Shown one piece after another: positions 45,632 through 54,926 of a DNA stretch of 64,000 bases. Origin of the DNA: Oscillatoria sp. (GTDB taxonomy: Bacteria; Cyanobacteriota; Cyanobacteriia; Cyanobacteriales; Laspinemataceae); assembly GCA_011390515.1 (NCBI GenBank), contig JAABSJ010000002.1, positions 1 through 64,000 of the forward strand, written 5' to 3'. The position numbers and the translations under genes are program-made. Position 1 is the stretch's first letter; every line of letters begins with the position of its first letter. A model generated the notes under the pieces. The model made no database searches. It had not been told where the DNA came from and saw nothing but the letters and a program-made list of their open reading frames with translations.

Positions 45632-46672
45632 TTAATTTTCCAGCTTCAGGGCCTCATGCAGGTTGATGTTTAGGGTGGAACCGGACTTAAAAGCTGACCC
45701 AACCTTCCCCTGTTCATAGCGGTTTCTAACCACCGTCATCACCGATTCAGAAAGGGGAACATACCCCACTTCTGAGATTAAATATTGATGTTTTGGATTC
45801 AGATGAAATTCCACAAAGGCTTTCACATCCAGGCGATCGGCCTCGGATTTATTGATGTAGATAAATTCCGGACGAGAAAGAGGTTGATAACTGTTATCCG
45901 CAATCGTGTTAGGACTGGGAGCAATACACCCTTCACCGGAATCAATTTCCACTACTTTTAACTTATGTTGATTTTCCTGATAGTAAGCATAGCCAAAAAA
46001 TCCGAGACTATCGGCATCGGCAGCGACTCCTTGCACGATGATATTATCATCTTCGCTTGCGGTATAATCCCCACGACTTTGTTGTTCTTGCCCCACCAAA
46101 GCAGTAGTAAAATAATCATGAGTTCCTGAATCCGTTCCCGGACCAAACAACCGCAGGGGGCGATTGGGAAAGGTTGAGCGGATTTGGTTCCAGTTGACAA
46201 TTTTTCCTTCAGCGGCGGGTTCCCACATTCGCTTAAGTTCTTCTACCGTCAGACATTGAACAAAGTCATTAGCTGGATTGACCACAACTGAAATCCCATC
46301 CAGGGCAATGGGAATTTCGATGTATTTAATGCCATTTTTTTTGCACAATTCTCGTTCGGTCATATTGATCGCCCGAGAGGCATTGGAAATATCGGTTTCT
46401 CCTTGGCAAAATTTCTTAAACCCCCCGCCCGTCCCGGAAATACCGATGGTCACTCTCACCCCCGGATGGGTTTTCATAAGTTCTTCCGCCATTGCCTCAG
46501 ATATCGGAAAAACTGTGCTAGAACCATCGATACTCAAGTTATTGATTTCACCCCGTGATCCCCGAGGCTGAACATCTGTTCCGGTCCCTAGACAAGCGGT
46601 GAGGGTCAAGACACTCAAAAGCGCTAGGGCGGACCATTTGGCCGCAAATTTACCAAGGAATATCTGGATCAT
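45632..46672 (-). CDS. sphX: SphX/PstS-like phosphate-binding lipoprotein
   Basis: This is a 346-residue exported binding protein. The signal segment ends in VLTLTAC (lipobox Cys). Cleft motifs are [49 protein letters not shown] and YTASEDDN. It is the first gene of the second phosphate transporter. It is closely similar to the ars-island binding protein at 25991 and belongs to the SphX rather than the classical PstS branch (naming inferred from motif pattern). I see no convincing PHO box upstream. Confidence 0.9.
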   Translation of the reverse strand: MIQIFLGKFAAKWSALALLSVLTLTACLGTGTDVQPRGSRGEINNLSIDGSSTVFPISEAMAEELMKTHPGVRVTIGISGTGGGFKKFCQGETDISNASRAINMTERELCKKNGIKYIEIPIALDGISVVVNPANDFVQCLTVEELKRMWEPAAEGKIVNWNQIRSTFPNRPLRLFGPGTDSGTHDYFTTALVGQEQQSRGDYTASEDDNIIVQGVAADADSLGFFGYAYYQENQHKLKVVEIDSGEGCIAPSPNTIADNSYQPLSRPEFIYINKSEADRLDVKAFVEFHLNPKHQYLISEVGYVPLSESVMTVVRNRYEQGKVGSAFKSGSTLNINLHEALKLEN

Positions 46673-46915
46673 ATCGGGTCCTGTTTTAAGGGTCTCTTCT
46701 GGAACAAAAGACTCAATTTATACGGATTTAGGGTCTAATTTCAAGCGGGATATTTTGCCGGATTGATTCCCTCAGTAAGAAGCGGGTTGCGGTTAAATAA
46801 TTTACACTATTTTTTAAAAACATTGAAAAATTATAGAATAATAATATATTATCTCTATTTTGTCAGTTTTTTGAGTTAAACTTGCGGAAACCTTCGGTAA
46901 AGAAGAGGTAAAGAA

Positions 46916-47029
46916 ATGAAAAAGATAATTTTTAAAATTGAGGGAGGAAAAACCGGGGAACGATTAACCCGGAACCTAGAACGGTTTGCGATCGCCCTTT
47001 TCTCTATTCTGGCCTATCCCCCGGGATAA
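46916..47029 (+). CDS. Possible 37-residue peptide
   Basis: ATG 46916 is preceded by AAGAGGTAAAG, a strong ribosome-binding site. The frame gives a basic N-terminus (MKKIIFKIEGG), a hydrophobic stretch (FAIALFSILAYPPG) and TAA at 47027. It is too short for family assignment. It could be a leader peptide or chance. Confidence 0.3.
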   Translation: MKKIIFKIEGGKTGERLTRNLERFAIALFSILAYPPG

Positions 47030-47039
47030 AAATTGCATT

Positions 47040-47065
47040 AAAAAAGTGCAACTGAATCGTTGCAC
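47040..47065 (-). terminator. Rho-independent terminator of the response regulator gene
   Basis: On the minus strand GTGCAAC (47065-47059) pairs with GTTGCAC (47052-47046), loop GATTCA, followed by TTTTTT. It lies 43 bases after the stop of the 47109-47783 gene. Confidence 0.8.
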
Positions 47066-47108
47066 CTGGGTTGAGTTCGTTCATTAATCCAGTAAACTGG
47101 GGTAGAAT

Positions 47109-47783
47109 TTAATCCCGCAGAACGTAACCCACGCCGCGCACCGTCTGAATCAGTCGTTTTTCCCCCTGGGCTTCTAACTTGAGACGGAGGTAACGAATGT
47201 AGACCTCAATAATGTTGGAATCCCCCATAAAATCGTAACCCCAGACATTTTCCAGAATTTGCTCGCGCTTGACTACTTGTCGGGGATGGGAAATCAGATA
47301 TTCCAGTAAGTCAAATTCTTTCGCCGTCAGTTCAATGGCGCGATCGCCTCTGCGGACCTCCCGGGTGCGTCGGTTCAAACTTAAGTCCGCAAAGGGTAAC
47401 AAATCCGGATCCACTTCGATGGGATTTCGCAGATGGGCCTTCACGCGAGAAATCAAATCTTCGGAACTAAAGGGTTTCACCAGGTAATCATCAGCACCCG
47501 CATCCAATCCGGCTGCGCGATCGCTCACTTCATCCCGCGCCGTCAAGACAATCACCGGGACCATATTGCCACTGGTTCGCAAACGACGGCAGACTTCCAA
47601 CCCCGAGAGTCCAGGCAGCATCCCATCCAGAAGGACCAGATCGGGACTCAACTCTTGGATGGCTGTCAATCCGGCGACCCCATCCCGAACCACAATCGCC
47701 TGGTAGCCTTCATATTTGAGTTCTAGTTCAATAAATTGAGCGAGTTTGACTTCATCTTCAACCACAAGGATATTCGCAGTCAT
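47109..47783 (-). CDS. OmpR-type response regulator
   Basis: This is a 224-residue two-component transcription factor. The receiver domain (residues 1-115) has the acidic pair in VVEDE, the phospho-acceptor Asp in VLLDGMLPGL (about residue 53), and the conserved Thr/Lys in VLTARDE and YLVKPFS. The C-terminal winged helix (about 128-224) ends RLIQTVRGVGYVLRD. It is a clear paralogue of the regulator at 57107-57799 (shared KLAQFI, GYDFMG-SNIIEVYIR). No kinase is adjacent, so it is an orphan here. It has its own terminator. Confidence 0.93.
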   Translation of the reverse strand: MTANILVVEDEVKLAQFIELELKYEGYQAIVVRDGVAGLTAIQELSPDLVLLDGMLPGLSGLEVCRRLRTSGNMVPVIVLTARDEVSDRAAGLDAGADDYLVKPFSSEDLISRVKAHLRNPIEVDPDLLPFADLSLNRRTREVRRGDRAIELTAKEFDLLEYLISHPRQVVKREQILENVWGYDFMGDSNIIEVYIRYLRLKLEAQGEKRLIQTVRGVGYVLRD

Positions 47784-47905
47784 GGATTATCGCCTATTGG
47801 ATTTTAGACCTTAAATTTTAGGGGGTTTTGAGGGTCTATGTCTCCTCAAGGCGATCGCGGGCCGGATCGACCCCTTCCCTATTCCTCAATCCTGAGTGAA
47901 CAATT

Positions 47906-47922
47906 GGGTCTATTATAGACCC
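47906..47922. promoter_or_regulatory. Perfect palindrome in the response regulator / STAS divergent region
   Basis: GGGTCTA-TTA-TAGACCC is a 7-bp inverted repeat with a 3-bp spacer in the 338-base region (47784-48121) between two divergent genes. It looks like an operator; the binding protein is unknown. The rest of the region shows nothing else. Confidence 0.45.
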
Positions 47923-48121
47923 TAGTCTCATCTATTCAATTGGGTTGGTAAACAAGCCGTCAGGCCCAATCCCCGATGAGCTAAACTGCAATAACGCCCA
48001 CGCAGGGTTAAGATACAAATCATGTTAATGTCACCAGACCATCGTCTCTAGGCCAGTCGTTTGATTAAAAAATCAAATCTAGCCCGTGGCACCTGTCAAA
48101 TCAAGTAGGGGTTAATTAAGG

Positions 48122-48451
48122 ATGAGTCCAGTGGTTAAAGTGGTCCAACCCGTTGGCCTTTTAGATCGGACTAAGGTGGGTCAATTTGAGCGAGAAATTA
48201 CCAATTATCTGGCCGAAGGAGCTGAAATTGTACTCATTGATTTTCAAGATGTCAGTTTCATGGACAGTTCCGGTTTAGGAGCAATTGTTGCTGCAATTAA
48301 AACCGTTCAAGCTGCCGGAGGGAAGCTATTTTTGTGTTCCATCAATACCCAAGTCAAAATGCTGCTAGAACTTGCGGGATTGGATAAAATCATGAAAGTC
48401 TTTCCCAACCGAGAGGAATTTGAAAAACACGTCCTTTCTAAACCGGATTGA
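48122..48451 (+). CDS. STAS-domain anti-sigma factor antagonist
   Basis: This is a 109-residue SpoIIAA/RsbV-like protein. The phosphorylatable Ser is in FMDSSGLGAIV (about residue 58), on the typical helix start. In partner-switching systems the unphosphorylated form binds the kinase/anti-sigma factor. The kinase (51013-51513) and PP2C phosphatase (48605-51013) lie just beyond on the other strand, so a complete module is present. A similar trio (Hmp proteins) regulates hormogonia in Nostoc. Confidence 0.92.
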   Translation: MSPVVKVVQPVGLLDRTKVGQFEREITNYLAEGAEIVLIDFQDVSFMDSSGLGAIVAAIKTVQAAGGKLFLCSINTQVKMLLELAGLDKIMKVFPNREEFEKHVLSKPD

Positions 48452-48604
48452 ACCCAAAAACCCAGTCATCCGAGCAAGGCGATCGCCTCTGTCTTCCGTC
48501 CTAACATCACCGAGAGTCTCTAAGTTTTTTAGAAACAAGCGGATTCCATCAAGAGGGGACCGGAGGTGGTTCCCTTGCGGATGGCGATTGCTGGCCCTAA
48601 GCGG

Positions 48605-51013
48605 CTAAAAATCAAACTTCACCTGCAACAAAGAGACATCATCATGAAACATATCTTCCTGAGAAACTTGGCGCACCAACCCTAACACTTGGTCCAGATT
48701 AAACGAATTACTTTGCCGACATTCCGCGAGTAAATCGATAAAATTCTCAAGACTCCACATCGACCCATCGGGTTCGTTAATTTCATAAATCCCATCGCTA
48801 AAAATATAAAGCGAACTGTCTGCCTCAATCTGGCAGGAAGCATTTTCATATTTAATATTGGGAAACATTCCAATCGGGACCGAGGTTTCCGTTCTGAGCT
48901 TTTGTACCTCACCATCTTGGGAGAGCAAAATTGCTGGGGGATGTCCGGCACAGGAATAAACAAGCTGGCGCTGCACCTGATTATAGACCCCATACCAGAT
49001 CGTAAAATACATATTCCGCTGACGCTCCATCTTAATCGCATGATTGAGGGCCGTCAGCACCTGATAGGGTTGATAAAAGTCAGTACCGGGAAGAAAACGA
49101 GCGCGCAATAAATTTAACACCGACACCGAGAGCAGGGCCGCCCGAGACCCATGTCCTGAGACATCGAGCAGATAAATGGCTAAATTCTCATCATCGAGCC
49201 AATAATAATCAAAACAATCTCCCCCTAACTGTTGAGAGGGAATAAACCGAGAATCGATGCAGACAGGTTCGCTCAAGGGGAGGGGGAGGAGCGATCGCAC
49301 ATATTCTGCCGCCTCCGCCAATTCCGCCTTCAGGGCCGCCTCCGCCCGTTTGCGTTCCGTAATATCAATCCCCACAAACACCGCCGCTTGGTCCTCCAGC
49401 CACTTCTTGGCAATCACCAAATCGCTGCGGAAGGCTCCATTGACCTCGGAATCAATTTCAATCGAGGCTTCCCGGGATTGGGTGGCAAAGAAATCGCGGA
49501 CAAATTGTCCAAAAACCGATTGCCGAAACCCGACTTCGCGCCCGATAAATTGAGCCAGGGGTAGGTTGTAAGTAGCGGCTAAATGGCGATTGACCCCTAA
49601 ATAGTGAAAATCGGCACTAATCAGAGAAACGGTACCGGGAACGGCATCTAAGACCGCTTGGAGTTGATCCCTGGCCAGTTGGACGGTGGCTTCCGCTTGT
49701 TTGTTGGGGGTGACATCTTGGACAAACCCTTCATAGCCAATGGTGCGACCTTTAATATCGAGTAAAGGTCGGATATTTTCAGAAATCCAGATGGTGGACC
49801 CATCGAAACGTTTGACTTCCACCTCATGAACCAGGTGACCCTGGGTTGCTAACAGATGCAGGCATTCCTCCCATTCATGGGGTTGGAGGTAGAGTTGGCG
49901 TGGATGTTCCACCCGAGAGAGGAATTGGGTGGGGGACTCATAGCCATACATTTTGGCGAGGGCGGAGTTGATTTGGCAGTAACGGCCCTCTAGGGTGAGT
50001 TGAAAGAGTCCCAGGGCGGTATTTTCAAAGAGTTGCTCGTATTTGAGCCTTGCTTGTTGTTCGGCGGTGACGTTGCGGAACAGGGCGATCGCATAGTCCG
50101 GTTGATTGCGTTCCCACCCGGAGGAGAAGTTGGCTTCCACCCAGACGCGATCGCCGGTTTTGGTGAGTAAAATCAGGCTGACTCCAAAGAGGGATTCTCC
50201 GAGGCGGAGTTTTTCCAGGATAGTCGAAGCGGATGCAAAGGAGGCGGGGTCGAGGATGTCCCACCAATACATAGAAGAGATTTCTTCGAGAGTATAGCCG
50301 AGGGTTTTGAGCCAGACGGGGTTGACATAAAGCAGCCGTTGGTCACTCAGACGCAGGGTTTGGATGGCCTCATGAGTGTGGTTGAGAACATCGAGGAGGT
50401 GGGGTTGAACGGGTGCAGGGGGTTGGACCCGGTGGCGTTCTAGGGTGGCGATCGCCTGGGTTGCCAGGGTTTGCAGAGTTTGCTTTTGGGTCGCGCTCAA
50501 GTGTTGCGGCACGCGGTCCATGATGCATAAGGTCCCGATGGGGTAACCCTCGGAAGAGATCAGGGGAACACCGGCGTAAAAGTACAGGGGGCCTTGGGGA
50601 TCATCTCGGCCATTGTCCTGGAGTAATTCTCCCGGTTTGTTTAGGGGGTTGAGAACCACCAGGCGTCTTTGTTGGAGGGGATAAGTAGACCAGGCACAGG
50701 CGAGGTCGAGTTCATCCGGGGTGGCACCAATGTGGGATTTCACGGCACAGTTACCGGGGATGCCGGTGGCGATCGCGGCGATCGGCATCTGAACAATCTG
50801 GGGAATTAGGTCCGTGAGTTCCTGTAAAGCCGTTTGAGTGGCGGCATCAAGGGTTTGATACCGGCTTAGGGCTTCAAGGCTTTCAGGTTCATCAGCGGGT
50901 CCGGGTACAATCATGGGGGTAATGCGATCGGCGGCTAAAGTTCGCAGGAGGTTCCGAACGCCTGTCTTGAGTGAAGAGAATAGCAGATGGGACGGGGAAA
51001 TGAGTTTGCTCAT
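48605..51013 (-). CDS. PP2C (SpoIIE/RsbU-type) phosphatase with GAF and PAS domains
   Basis: This is an 802-residue cytoplasmic sensor phosphatase predicted to dephosphorylate STAS proteins. A GAF domain (about residues 60-195, ending GTLCIMDRVP) is followed by three PAS domains (about 205-325, 328-445 and 450-560) and a PP2C domain (about 585-802). PP2C metal Asp residues are seen in LGGDCFDYY, LLDVSGHGSRAAL and FHDDVSLL. The start ATG 51013 overlaps the stop of the kinase gene (TGATG), so the two are translationally coupled; a TTG one codon earlier is the other option. Confidence 0.93.
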   Translation of the reverse strand: MSKLISPSHLLFSSLKTGVRNLLRTLAADRITPMIVPGPADEPESLEALSRYQTLDAATQTALQELTDLIPQIVQMPIAAIATGIPGNCAVKSHIGATPDELDLACAWSTYPLQQRRLVVLNPLNKPGELLQDNGRDDPQGPLYFYAGVPLISSEGYPIGTLCIMDRVPQHLSATQKQTLQTLATQAIATLERHRVQPPAPVQPHLLDVLNHTHEAIQTLRLSDQRLLYVNPVWLKTLGYTLEEISSMYWWDILDPASFASASTILEKLRLGESLFGVSLILLTKTGDRVWVEANFSSGWERNQPDYAIALFRNVTAEQQARLKYEQLFENTALGLFQLTLEGRYCQINSALAKMYGYESPTQFLSRVEHPRQLYLQPHEWEECLHLLATQGHLVHEVEVKRFDGSTIWISENIRPLLDIKGRTIGYEGFVQDVTPNKQAEATVQLARDQLQAVLDAVPGTVSLISADFHYLGVNRHLAATYNLPLAQFIGREVGFRQSVFGQFVRDFFATQSREASIEIDSEVNGAFRSDLVIAKKWLEDQAAVFVGIDITERKRAEAALKAELAEAAEYVRSLLPLPLSEPVCIDSRFIPSQQLGGDCFDYYWLDDENLAIYLLDVSGHGSRAALLSVSVLNLLRARFLPGTDFYQPYQVLTALNHAIKMERQRNMYFTIWYGVYNQVQRQLVYSCAGHPPAILLSQDGEVQKLRTETSVPIGMFPNIKYENASCQIEADSSLYIFSDGIYEINEPDGSMWSLENFIDLLAECRQSNSFNLDQVLGLVRQVSQEDMFHDDVSLLQVKFDF

Positions 51014-51513
51014 CAACGGAAATTTTTTCGCATGATCAGACAGTTGCGATTATCTCCGATTCGGGTGTAAAGCAGTTCATTGGTTAATTGATGCATGAAG
51101 ATTAAGCCTCGGCCTCCTTCATCCAATGGATTGCCATTCGGGTTTTCATAGCGGGATTGCAGCTTGGCTTCTAAATCGAAGGGGGGGCCGTAATCCCAGA
51201 TTTTGATCTCCACATAGCTTGGAAAAACGGTGACTTCAATTTCGATCTCAGTTGTAGGCGGCAAGTCATGGTGAGCGTGACGCACTGCATTCGTGAAACC
51301 TTCTGCTAAGGCAGTTTGATACTGCCACCAGCGATCGCGCGGAAGTAGGGAGTAGATTTCATCTTCTAACCATTGCAACACTTGTGCTAAGGCATAGAGA
51401 TCGCTTTTGACTTGCAGACGCGATCGCTTCAACGGTCGCTCCTCTTTGGCCTGTCGTTTTCCTAGCTGGGAAGCGAGTCCCTTCCACCAGCTGCCGAAAT
51501 TTTGTAACACCAT
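51013..51513 (-). CDS. RsbW-like serine kinase / anti-sigma factor (HATPase_c)
   Basis: This is a 166-residue GHKL ATPase. The N-box is ALAEGFTNAVRHAH (about residues 88-101), G1 is IKIWDYGPPFD and G2 is DEGGRGLIFMHQL. It is predicted to phosphorylate the STAS partner and to be switched by the phosphatase next to it. There is an N-terminal basic extension of about 30 residues. Its stop overlaps the phosphatase start. No sigma factor gene is adjacent, so the output may be another protein. Confidence 0.92.
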   Translation of the reverse strand: MVLQNFGSWWKGLASQLGKRQAKEERPLKRSRLQVKSDLYALAQVLQWLEDEIYSLLPRDRWWQYQTALAEGFTNAVRHAHHDLPPTTEIEIEVTVFPSYVEIKIWDYGPPFDLEAKLQSRYENPNGNPLDEGGRGLIFMHQLTNELLYTRIGDNRNCLIMRKNFR

Positions 51514-51688
51514 CTTCTATATGATGAAGAATGTTTACGTCTGGGCGGTGGCTTCCATACCCAAGGGGTGAAAGTGGGATCAAAGGTTTATCAGTTCTAG
51601 CGGCGGCCAGAATGATTCGGTATGAAAGTAGAAGGCCCAGACGTGAAAAGATTCCTTCTTTCTTTATCCTACAACTCCCTTTAACGAC

Positions 51689-52714
51689 CTAGTAAGCACC
51701 ACTATTTTTGTTAAACACGACCCCGATTGTTTTTAAAATCAGTTTTAGGTCATAAAGCAGGCTCCATTTTTTTTGGTATTCGAGATCTAAGCGAATCACA
51801 TCCTCAAAGGTGCGAATAGACGATCGCCCATGCACTTGCCATTCTCCCGTCATCCCCGGTTTAACATCCAGGCGTTGCCATTCCGGGACTTCATAGCGAT
51901 CGACTTCATCCGGTAGGGGAGGTCTTGTCCCCACGAGACTCATCTCTCCTTTCAGGACGTTCCAAAACTGAGGCAACTCGTCTAAACTCGTTCGGCGCAT
52001 AAACTGACCGATACCCGTCACCCGGGAGTCTCGTTCACTTTTAAAAAGCGGGCCTTCGACTTGATTTTCCACTTGGGACTTGAGCGCTTCTGCATTTTCG
52101 CACATCGAGCGGAATTTCCAAATCCGAAATCTTTTCCCCATCCAACCACACCGGATTTGACTAAAGAAAATCGGTCCTGGACTATCCATCTTGATGGCGA
52201 TCGCCAGGGGAATAAACGCAATTCCCGTAATTCCTAACCCCACCAATGCACCAATAATATCAATCAATCGCTTCACCGACGAACGCACCGAGGGATGGGT
52301 TGTAGGCAGTTCTGCATTCTTGTCCCCTTTCCAGTTGGCTTTTGAGGCGAACTCCTCCTTTGCCCCCGTCATCGTTCCAGAATTGCCCTCAAAGGTCAAT
52401 GCTTGGTCTAAGGCGGTTAGGGACAGGACCGACATCACTTGGGATTGTACATTTCGCAAAATTAAATCAATGGAGGCTGTCTGAGTCGTCTTGAACACGC
52501 GGACTAAAGCCCCGACTCCACTACTGTCTATAAACGTGGTCTTACTAAAATCCAGAATAATATGTTCCGGCGGTGGGGTCCTTTCACAGAGTTCATGACA
52601 GGTTTGTTTAAAAAATACCGCCTCGATGACGCTTAAGCGGGGGGGTAGATGCACCACTGCTTGATCGTTACTCAATGAAACTTGAAAATCTGCTTCAGGA
52701 GTTTGGCTAACCAT
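51689..52714 (-). CDS. STAS domain fused to a bacterial sugar transferase
   Basis: This is a 341-residue protein. The N-terminal STAS domain (about residues 1-105) has a Ser in FIDSSGVGALV. The C-terminal part (about 145-341) is an undecaprenyl-phosphate sugar phosphotransferase-like domain: a membrane helix (RLIDIIGALVGLGITGIAF), then the FKSERDSRVTGIG, SLVGTRPPLPDEVDRYEV and KPGMTGEWQVHGRS motifs. This enzyme family starts polysaccharide repeat-unit synthesis on lipid carrier. Start is ATG 52714, with AAGGG upstream; a TTG at 52738 is rejected. It lies upstream of the kinase-phosphatase pair on the same strand (175-base gap), suggesting regulation of exopolysaccharide priming by partner switching. 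Confidence 0.92.
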   Translation of the reverse strand: MVSQTPEADFQVSLSNDQAVVHLPPRLSVIEAVFFKQTCHELCERTPPPEHIILDFSKTTFIDSSGVGALVRVFKTTQTASIDLILRNVQSQVMSVLSLTALDQALTFEGNSGTMTGAKEEFASKANWKGDKNAELPTTHPSVRSSVKRLIDIIGALVGLGITGIAFIPLAIAIKMDSPGPIFFSQIRCGWMGKRFRIWKFRSMCENAEALKSQVENQVEGPLFKSERDSRVTGIGQFMRRTSLDELPQFWNVLKGEMSLVGTRPPLPDEVDRYEVPEWQRLDVKPGMTGEWQVHGRSSIRTFEDVIRLDLEYQKKWSLLYDLKLILKTIGVVFNKNSGAY

Positions 52715-53678
52715 AAAAAATATGACCCTTCGTTGCAATTAACTCAATTTTTTATTTTTTGACAAAATTTTTGGGTTTGGGGAATCCCTAGTTCAGTTAG
52801 GGGCTAGATACCCGAGTTAGAATGTTCAGTTCCCCGGGATATTGATTGGGTTTTGTCCCTAGGGATTTAATGGGATTCTCTCCGATAGTCTGAATCGCAG
52901 CTTAATCTTTATTTTTAAAGTAGCAACATCTGGGTGATGTTGGGTAGGCGATCGGCCCTAAATCAGTCTTTAGATATACTGCTGTTGGTTTTCCCCTCTA
53001 GCTTTAGATGGGGAATTATCTTCAATCCCTCAATTCGTCAACAACTAAATCGGAGGATTTTCTCCTAAGATTCAATCAATTCCCCCTCTTTTCTTCTTTT
53101 CGACCGATGGAGCTTCAGAAATTAGCTCTCCTCGAAATTTAATAGGAGCAATTTCTGGCTGACTCTTTCCGCTGGATAGCTCCCCTTGATTCTCTCAAAA
53201 TTTTCGTCACTTGAAAAGTCTATTAATTTTACCATTTTGTTGACAAAATCTCGGGCGCTTTTCAGGATTTGATGCCAAACGGAATACTTGAACGTTCCTA
53301 TCCATAAATTAAACCGCCGGATTTGGGTCCTGGACTGTGGACCTGCACTGCCCCTTGATGCACCTGAAATTTAAGGGAATGAGCCTGAGTTCTTTCTTTC
53401 CAAATCGGGTCCTTGAACTCTGTCTCTGTTGTTACATAGCATAAATCCGATGAAATATCAAGCCTAGGACCCCAGTACCGGATTCAATCCCAGGGACCAG
53501 AAACCGGGTTTACCGCCCCGATTGGCTGCTCATTGCTACAGCTTGTCTCAAGCAACCCGCTTCGTCTTCCCAATACTATACCCGAGGTCCTAGGGCCTCG
53601 GGTATAGTATTGGGAAATCCAAAAATCTCTAAAAACTCCCAACAAAGGGGAATAAAACCGCCTATTTTATCCAGGACT
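52715..53678. other. Long non-coding region with a 46-bp near-perfect palindrome
   Basis: This stretch of 964 bases has no gene that I can support. The only strong structure is at 53569-53614: 19-bp perfect arms (CCCAATACTATACCCGAGG and its complement) around an 8-base centre that is itself almost symmetrical (CCTAGG). It lies 65 bases after the stop of the thioredoxin gene. An AGAAACCGGGTTT motif near 53499-53511 also occurs near 42666 and 42718. Confidence 0.65.
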
Positions 53679-54230
53679 TTAATTTTGCGCCAGGGCTGAA
53701 TCCAGTACCGTTGTATAGGCAGATTTATCCGGATTATTCCGATGCTGTTCCAAAATAGTCCCCGTAGCTGGATCAATAATCGTCAGCGTTCCAGTTTGGT
53801 CTTTAGTTTCCGCTAAAAATTGGCTGAGTCCTAACTGTTCAGCTTTCGCTTCAGCCTCAGCAACCGTGGCATTATTCGTCATATCTAAAACAACAAAATG
53901 CACCTGACCTTGATAGTCTTGCTCTAATTTAGCCAACGTAGGCGCAATATTTTTACAGGCAGAACACCATTCGGCAAACACATCAACCAGCACAGGTTTT
54001 CCTTGCAATTCCGCAGCGAGGGGTCCTCCCACAGAACGGGATTTAGACGCACAAGGATGAGCTTTTCCTGCACAAGGATCGGCTTTTCCTGCACAGGGAT
54101 CGGTTGTAACTTCCGTCGCCGGATTGCCTGTCGGCGGTGTTTTCGCTGCACAGGGGTTAGAACAACCCGCCGCCATTCCTAGGCTCAAAATTGACGCTAA
54201 TGCCAAGGTGGACAAATATTGAAGTTTCAT
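53679..54230 (-). CDS. Thioredoxin-domain lipoprotein with Cys-rich repeats
   Basis: This is a 183-residue exported protein. The signal ends with LGMAAGCSN (lipobox, Cys near residue 23). A linker has repeated P-C-A-G-K-A units (DPCAGKADPCAGKAHPCASK) with several Cys. It is followed by a thioredoxin fold (about 70-183) with the redox pair WCSAC. It probably carries out disulfide exchange at the periplasmic or lumenal membrane face; the Cys repeats may relay electrons or bind metal (inference). ATG 54230 is chosen over a TTG at 54245. The gene stands alone. Confidence 0.88.
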   Translation of the reverse strand: MKLQYLSTLALASILSLGMAAGCSNPCAAKTPPTGNPATEVTTDPCAGKADPCAGKAHPCASKSRSVGGPLAAELQGKPVLVDVFAEWCSACKNIAPTLAKLEQDYQGQVHFVVLDMTNNATVAEAEAKAEQLGLSQFLAETKDQTGTLTIIDPATGTILEQHRNNPDKSAYTTVLDSALAQN

Positions 54231-54926
54231 TTCAGGTTGCCTCAATTAATTGGAATCCGTCAAACCAACTCAAGCCTTAATGTCGCCTTTTTTGGGTGCA
54301 TCTCCAAAAGGCAGCCCTCACCCTAAATCCCTCTCCCCCTGGGAGAGGGACTTCTAGTTCCCCTTCTCCCAGGGGGAGAAGGGGTTGGGGGATGAGGGTT
54401 CAGTGGAGACATTCGCATAATTGAGATGCATCCCCCTTTTTTAAGTAAGACTTCCGCCAAACAACCGGGATAGTCAGAAAACAGATCGCTTTCTGACCGA
54501 AATCTGGATAGGATTGACCCGGTTTCTGGCTTACAGTGCTTAAGTCCGGTTAAGATTAGTCCCATTCAATTCCAACCAGATGAGTGCCAGATGAGGAACA
54601 CCTGAAACCCAGTTAAAACCTGGAAACATAGATCAGACGAGGGGAATCTGGCCCCCGATACCAACTAATTTTCTGACAAGACTTCCGCAATCTATAACAT
54701 TGACCTCTAAATGTAGAGGCGATTCGCGAATCGCCTCTACATTTAGGGCCTGCCCTCCTAAAATGCGTAAGTTTTGTCTAAGACTCTTCAGCAAAAATTA
54801 ATCTAATCATTAGGAACGACTCATCTCAAGGGGAGCCCATTCTACTACAGTAAACACAAACCGGATGGGTTTGGTAGAAACCCCTTGGCAGCCCCGATCC
54901 GGGATTCAACATCAGGGGAATTTGCT
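54231..54926. other. Intergenic region with hairpins
   Basis: No gene is supported. It includes a C/G-rich palindromic segment (CCCTCTCCCCCTGGGAGAGGG, near 54329-54350, and its inverted partner CTCCCAGGGGGAG near 54367-54379). It also has a 36-bp perfect palindrome at 54709-54744 and the divergent promoters of the thioredoxin and cupin genes. Confidence 0.55.
54709..54744. repeat. 36-bp perfect palindrome
   Basis: The arm AAATGTAGAGGCGATTCG (54709-54726) is exactly complementary to the next 18 bases. It has the same core as the palindromes at 6673, 37593 and 63884. Confidence 0.85.

Larger units (their letters stand above)
46673..47108. other. AT-rich intergenic region
   Basis: This stretch of 436 bases contains the promoter of the second phosphate operon (minus strand), a possible 37-codon frame with a good ribosome-binding site (46916-47029) and a terminator for the response regulator gene. 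Part of it (46800-46870) is strongly AT-rich. Confidence 0.5.
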
